From positions 1 to 18,974 of the forward strand of contig JAEZOA010000134.1 of the NCBI GenBank assembly GCA_023441625.1: a DNA stretch of 18,974 bases, in the 5' to 3' direction. Below are positions 14,566 to 18,974 of the stretch, piece after piece. The notes below the pieces were generated by a model. The model was not told the origin of the DNA. It did not search any database and worked only from the letters and a program-made list of their open reading frames with translations. Every line of letters begins with the position of its first letter. Position 1 is the stretch's first letter. The stretch comes from Bacillota bacterium. GTDB lineage: Bacteria > Bacillota > Clostridia > Acetivibrionales > DSM-1351. The position numbers were made by a program, and so were the translations under genes.

Positions 14566-17500
14566 ATGAAAATTAAGATGAGAAAAGTAATAGCCATTAT
14601 ATGTATGGTGGCAATTTTTGTTTCATCTATTCCGACCTCGGTATTTGCTCAGGAAGCTAACATACAAAGTGAGTTGAGAGAGGCTATTGAAGGCGGAGAA
14701 GAGATGACGCAGCTTTTTCCTAATGGTGTATTTACATTTATGGGAACTAGGTTTAGCTTAAGCGAGGATACAAGTGCTTTTGAAATAAAAATTGCTAGAC
14801 AGGGAGGAACTCAAGGCGAAGCTACAGTAAATTTCAAAGCCATAGACGTTTCTTCAAGATATGGTAGTGACTATGTAATAGAATTACCTGGTTTTCTATG
14901 GAACGAAGAAATTCCAGAGAATCCAGATTCAAAACCAATCTTGGAAGAAGCAGCACAGGAAGAAACAGAAATTAAAAATAGTGATGATTTAGGAATAACA
15001 GCTGAACAACCTACTTTAGAGCAAAAGGAAGAGTTGGAGAAGGGATTAGAGGGAAATTCAGTAGAAGAAAGTGAATCGATAGAGGAACCACAGCAACAAG
15101 AGGGTCAGCCTGAGCAGACAGTAGAGGAACCACAGGAACAAGAGGGTCAGCCTGAGCAGACGGTAGAGGAACCACAACAACAAGAGGGTCAGCCTGCGCA
15201 GATAGTAGAGGAACCACAAGAGCTAGAGAAAAGTCAGGTTGCGGCAGAAGCGGCACAAAAGCTGGAAAGCCGTGTAAGTGGTCTTAGAAGTGCATCCAAA
15301 ATACTCACAGGAAAGAGCTATAACAATCCTGATTGGAAAGAGCTTGATATGAGGCCAAATGAGGCTGAAACTCTAAAGGATAACTATCAAGACTATTATG
15401 ACAATATTCCTGGAATGGAAACCACCCTAACATTTAAAGATGGTGAATACGAGAAGTCTATATTCATAAAGCCTATAGATGACGATCTGTCGGAAAGTGA
15501 AGAGCAGTTTATTATCGTTCTTTCTAATGCTACAGGTGGAGCTGAAATAGGAGAGTTTTACACTGGATGGGTGAACATAGTAGATAATGAAGCTTTTGAA
15601 GATTCCGCATACGAAATGGAGCTGGACAAGCTTACTGTTGAAGCAGGAATTCCACAAGTATCTGTTAAGGTGAGACGTACCAAAGGGATACATACAATGA
15701 CCTATGTAACAGTAGGAACTGCAGGTAATACAGCAGAGCCAAATGTTGACTACATACCAAACTCTAAAAAGATATTGTTTTTACCTGAAGTTACAGAGCA
15801 AATTTTTACGGTAGATTTGATTACAACTTATACTGAAAAGGATAAGACTTTTGGAATAGTTATAGATGACGACAGAGCTACATCGGGCAAAGAGCAAACT
15901 ACAGTAACATTGACAAAAGCTCCTGGCTCATATCAACTTTACGAAGACAAAGCTGAAGTCGAGCTAGCCAGTATGGATACATTTTCTAAGAGCACAAGAC
16001 TTATGCTTGATTACACAGTGATAAACCAGTCTTCAGCTCTTGAAAAAATAACTCCTAATGGCAAAATGGAGGGTGAAGGAAATTATGTTGTAATGCCTGA
16101 TGACTTTACTCTTAGATATGCCGATAATGCGCCTAAGCCAAGCAATGCAGGTTATTATGGAATGACTATAAACCCATATGCAGCAAAGAGTAGTGCCGGA
16201 GTTCAGGCTCCAATATCACTTTCAGGCGTAAAGGCATTAGAATTTGGCTGGAGCAATACTGGTAGCGGTAGATCATGGTACTACCATAATGATTATTGGT
16301 TCTTTGGAAAGCATTGCAGGAAAAGCTGCGGATGGAAAACTGACTACAACTTTAATTCTAAGTTTGTTATAAATGGACCAGCTACAGCACCCTGGAGCAA
16401 ATGGGACTACAATCAGTATACTGTAGTATCCAAAAAAGGAGCATTTTCACATTACAATCAAAGCTTAACTGTACAGCCTTGGATGTGGAGTTCTTCAAAT
16501 TTGGAATATTGGGCGTGGAATAACGGAGACAATACTGATAATAAAGTAAATGCAAATGGTGTGCGCCTATTTTTACAGCCCTATACACTGCAAATAGAAA
16601 ATGATCCTAATGATACAGGTGTAATGGCTAGAACTGTTACTGGTATAGACTCAGCAGGAGAGCCTGTAGGAACAGGAACCCCAATAGATGTAGGAACAAT
16701 GAGAATACGTAATGTATCCCGTGACGGGGGTTATAATGCAGGCGTAAGTGATGACCAGAAAAAAGTCGTATACCGTAGTGACGTAATAACTTTTGATACG
16801 GTGTACAATACAGATACTTTAACGAACAAAAGTTATGCTGATGATGTGTACTTCTGGGGATATAAGGTTAGAGATAGACAAGGTAATTGGAAGTATTTCG
16901 AAGGAAATGTAATGAAGTTGAATTCTCAGTGGTTTAGAGAAAATGCAGCAGTATACCAAAATGAGACCCAAGGTCTATATGCCAATGCGCTATTGAGAAA
17001 CAGCGGAACCAACTGGTCTATTGAAGTGCGCCCTGTGTTTAAAGCCAAAAATGAGACCTTTATAAAGTTGGATATTGACAGTTCAAAAGGCAGCATTGAT
17101 GGTTATATAAATGGCACAAACAGCAGGGTGTTTGCAATTAGTAGATTTGACACTCTAAAACTCAAGACACTTCCCAAGAACAATTCCACTGTCTATGACT
17201 GGTATGTTCAAAATGATAATAGCAGCATAACAGTAAATTCATTGGGAGATGCAGCTACCTACTTTAATAATATAAATGTAGGTTCTTCTGGCAATTTGCC
17301 TACAACCAGCTCATTTATAGAAAATGCAAATAAGGTTAAGCTAGACAGCAGCAACATAAATCCAGCAGTTAAAACTGAATTAACCTATAAGCCTACTGCT
17401 AAATTTACAAATATTATGCCAAGCTTTGCAGTTAATGCTATAACTGTTCAGGAAAACCCCACAAGCCGTACAAAATATGAAGCCTACGATATTAAAATTA

Positions 17501-18974
17501 TTTCAGAAGGTAAGGATATTAGACCAGACTTCTTAAATGATAATGATAATCAGGACTTCTATAAAACCGAGCAAGCGAATAAAAAGGCATACACTTTCCA
17601 ATACAAACTTCGTTCAACAACTAATGCAGCAGTTCCGGCATCAGTAGAATTCAAATTGTATAAAGATACTGTGGACGCCAAAGCTCAGCTAGTGGAAACT
17701 AAAACATTGACCAGAGACAACACCGGAGTATATAGTTTTTCTTTAAATAGCTGGGAAGATAAATATTTTGGCTGCTATGGAACTATGACAATCAATGGTG
17801 TTGAACAACCTGTAGATTTCATGCTGCAAAGTGGAGCATTTGTAACCTTAAATGATGAAAGAAATAACGCAATTACAACAGGAGATGCTTTTAATCCTAT
17901 TGTATATGACCAAGTTACAAGAAACGACGTATATACAATAAATGGGTATACACAAAGCAGCTTTAATATTGAATGGATGAATGCCACAGGAGACCTTGAT
18001 AAGGATGGAAATATCTCCACATGGGAGGATTCTCTATTTAAGGATTTCCGCATGATAGATAGAACAAAAACGGTAGGAGACTCGTACTATTTGAAGGCAA
18101 GCTATGACATGCCTACGGTTTATTACAATTTCGTGAAGACCGAACCAAATAGAGACAAGAGAGTAATATCCGGGAATATATCTACATCGGATAAGACTTT
18201 CTTAAATCAGAGTGCGGTCACTACAACTCCCCTTGCAGGTATAGAAATAACAGTAGCTGGAGAGCAAGCAATAACCGATTCAAAAGGAAGCTTTAAATTA
18301 GAATCCAATAAATTTGAGGCAGGAAAAAGCTATAGCTGCGTTTATTCCTATCAAGGGTATAAGTATGCTGGCAATATGATGGTTGGACAAAATAATATCA
18401 TAATAGATATGTTTAAAGACCCCGATATGGAACTGACTAATATGAAGCTTTATGAAATAGCACTAAACGGTGGAGATGAATTGAAACCGGTAAAAGGATC
18501 AATTAGCCTTTATGATGAATTGGATAGAAATTATGACTTTGAATTTGATTTGAGTTCAAGTAGATTGGCAGGAGTTACAATTAAAGAAGCTATAATTGTA
18601 ATAAGAGATAAAGATGGTGGTCTAAGAAGTGAGAATTTCAAAGTATCAAAAGTAACTGGAACACCTGGAAGATTTGAAACCAGCATAAATCCAAGCAGTA
18701 TGTCAGATACTGTTGCTGGAACTTCACCAACTAATATGGATGTAGGAGACAGAATTTTTATACGCCCAATAGATAATCAGGGTGCAGCTTATCCGGAAAT
18801 AGCTACAGGTATACGATTAGTCCAGAACCCGGAGAAGGTAAAAATACAAGTGGGTGTGGACAATGCTAGTAGCCCTATACCAAGCGTACCTCTATTTGGT
18901 CAAATGTTAGGTAAATTAGACTTTCTAAATACAAATGCAGGAAATGCTAAGCCAATAACTGACCAAGATAAGGC
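14566..18974 (+). CDS. Large secreted Calx-beta-containing protein, 3' end outside the window
   Basis: The frame is open for 1469 codons to the window edge. A signal peptide (MKIKMRKVIAII...PTSVFA) is likely cut after Ala28. A Calx-beta-like domain begins near residue 56 (FTFMGTRFSLSEDTSAFEIKI) and is interrupted after about 109 by an acidic, repetitive stretch. It seems to resume at about 286-343 (TTLTFKDGEYEKSIFIKPIDD...VNIVDNE). A second Calx-beta-like domain spans about 349-455. A tryptophan-rich segment lies at 571-651. An EF-hand or dockerin-like calcium loop, D1143-L-D-K-D-G-N-I-S-T-W-E1154, follows, then a CarboxypepD_reg/CnaB-like beta-sandwich (about 1203-1283). These are calcium-binding, extracellular, adhesion-type modules. 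GGGGGT (14550-14555) precedes the ATG with 10-11 bases between. Any cell-wall anchor would lie beyond the window. It is last in the visible cluster and may be a surface partner or independent. Confidence 0.85.
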   Translation, partial: MKIKMRKVIAIICMVAIFVSSIPTSVFAQEANIQSELREAIEGGEEMTQLFPNGVFTFMGTRFSLSEDTSAFEIKIARQGGTQGEATVNFKAIDVSSRYGSDYVIELPGFLWNEEIPENPDSKPILEEAAQEETEIKNSDDLGITAEQPTLEQKEELEKGLEGNSVEESESIEEPQQQEGQPEQTVEEPQEQEGQPEQTVEEPQQQEGQPAQIVEEPQELEKSQVAAEAAQKLESRVSGLRSASKILTGKSYNNPDWKELDMRPNEAETLKDNYQDYYDNIPGMETTLTFKDGEYEKSIFIKPIDDDLSESEEQFIIVLSNATGGAEIGEFYTGWVNIVDNEAFEDSAYEMELDKLTVEAGIPQVSVKVRRTKGIHTMTYVTVGTAGNTAEPNVDYIPNSKKILFLPEVTEQIFTVDLITTYTEKDKTFGIVIDDDRATSGKEQTTVTLTKAPGSYQLYEDKAEVELASMDTFSKSTRLMLDYTVINQSSALEKITPNGKMEGEGNYVVMPDDFTLRYADNAPKPSNAGYYGMTINPYAAKSSAGVQAPISLSGVKALEFGWSNTGSGRSWYYHNDYWFFGKHCRKSCGWKTDYNFNSKFVINGPATAPWSKWDYNQYTVVSKKGAFSHYNQSLTVQPWMWSSSNLEYWAWNNGDNTDNKVNANGVRLFLQPYTLQIENDPNDTGVMARTVTGIDSAGEPVGTGTPIDVGTMRIRNVSRDGGYNAGVSDDQKKVVYRSDVITFDTVYNTDTLTNKSYADDVYFWGYKVRDRQGNWKYFEGNVMKLNSQWFRENAAVYQNETQGLYANALLRNSGTNWSIEVRPVFKAKNETFIKLDIDSSKGSIDGYINGTNSRVFAISRFDTLKLKTLPKNNSTVYDWYVQNDNSSITVNSLGDAATYFNNINVGSSGNLPTTSSFIENANKVKLDSSNINPAVKTELTYKPTAKFTNIMPSFAVNAITVQENPTSRTKYEAYDIKIISEGKDIRPDFLNDNDNQDFYKTEQANKKAYTFQYKLRSTTNAAVPASVEFKLYKDTVDAKAQLVETKTLTRDNTGVYSFSLNSWEDKYFGCYGTMTINGVEQPVDFMLQSGAFVTLNDERNNAITTGDAFNPIVYDQVTRNDVYTINGYTQSSFNIEWMNATGDLDKDGNISTWEDSLFKDFRMIDRTKTVGDSYYLKASYDMPTVYYNFVKTEPNRDKRVISGNISTSDKTFLNQSAVTTTPLAGIEITVAGEQAITDSKGSFKLESNKFEAGKSYSCVYSYQGYKYAGNMMVGQNNIIIDMFKDPDMELTNMKLYEIALNGGDELKPVKGSISLYDELDRNYDFEFDLSSSRLAGVTIKEAIIVIRDKDGGLRSENFKVSKVTGTPGRFETSINPSSMSDTVAGTSPTNMDVGDRIFIRPIDNQGAAYPEIATGIRLVQNPEKVKIQVGVDNASSPIPSVPLFGQMLGKLDFLNTNAGNAKPITDQDK
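15082..15222 (+). repeat. 42-bp tandem repeat, three copies plus a partial one, inside the surface protein gene
   Basis: Units at 15082-15123, 15124-15165 and 15166-15207, then a 15-base partial copy to 15222. Each encodes a 14-residue unit of the form EEPQQQEGQPEQTV with a few changes (Q to E, E to A, T to I). The period is a multiple of three, so copy number can change without breaking the frame. The repeat forms an acidic, proline/glutamine-rich flexible stretch within the first Calx-beta-like region. Confidence 0.9.

Noticed and set aside
15082..15222. CRISPR-like repeat
   Set aside because: Units are contiguous, with no spacers, in frame within a coding sequence.
15011..15256. Minus-strand ORF with a repeated LLSAQADPL pattern
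   Set aside because: The repeat is the reverse reading of the 42-bp repeat in the surface protein, which has a signal peptide and a long open frame.

Overview
The window is AT-rich, low-GC Gram-positive DNA. Several genes have strong AGGAGG-type ribosome binding sites with ATG, GTG or TTG starts, and the codon use, sigma-A-like promoters and protein families fit Clostridia (Clostridium or Ruminiclostridium/Acetivibrio-like). The species cannot be named from the sequence alone. No rRNA, tRNA, transposase, integrase or CRISPR array was seen.

Left part (1-1590): an intergenic region opens with the first few codons of a minus-strand gene. It then holds a good sigma-A-type promoter, imperfect tandem repeats and a hairpin terminator, so a short transcript of about 200 nt is possible. 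A stand-alone plus-strand gene follows (599-1423), coding for a P-loop protein with a C-terminal Asp23/Gls24-like domain, and it is closed by a very strong terminator (1541-1588).

Right part (1719-18974): one co-directional cluster with no strong terminator inside it. It is preceded by a pair of ACATTTCAGG-type direct repeats 21 bp apart, the layout of LytTR response-regulator operators (ComE, BlpR, AgrA, PlnC type). In order it encodes: a KamA-type radical SAM aminomutase; a D-Ala-D-Ala-ligase-like ATP-grasp enzyme (4-bp ATGA overlap); a branched-chain-amino-acid-type solute-binding lipoprotein; the three NHLM-type peptide export proteins (HlyD-like adaptor, C39 peptidase-ABC exporter, second ABC exporter); an unusual fusion of two extracytoplasmic sensor-like segments with an MFS transporter; a second solute-binding protein (ABC_sub_bind/TrpX type); a 61-residue precursor peptide with a textbook double-glycine leader; and the first 1469 residues of a secreted protein with Calx-beta domains that runs off the window.

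Reading of the system (inference): the cluster looks like a quorum-regulated locus that makes and exports a small double-glycine peptide. The C39 domain would cut the leader after Gly40 and the exporter and adaptor would move the 21-residue core out. No standard RiPP modification enzyme (LanM, LanBC, YcaO, SPASM radical SAM) is present. Instead there is an enzyme pair that could make a beta-amino acid (probably beta-lysine, since both lysine-contacting Asp residues of KamA are kept) and join it to something. Two binding proteins without permeases and a sensor-MFS fusion suggest that small-molecule sensing or uptake is tied to the peptide. I do not recognise this combination as a described system; it is the main candidate for a new one in this window.
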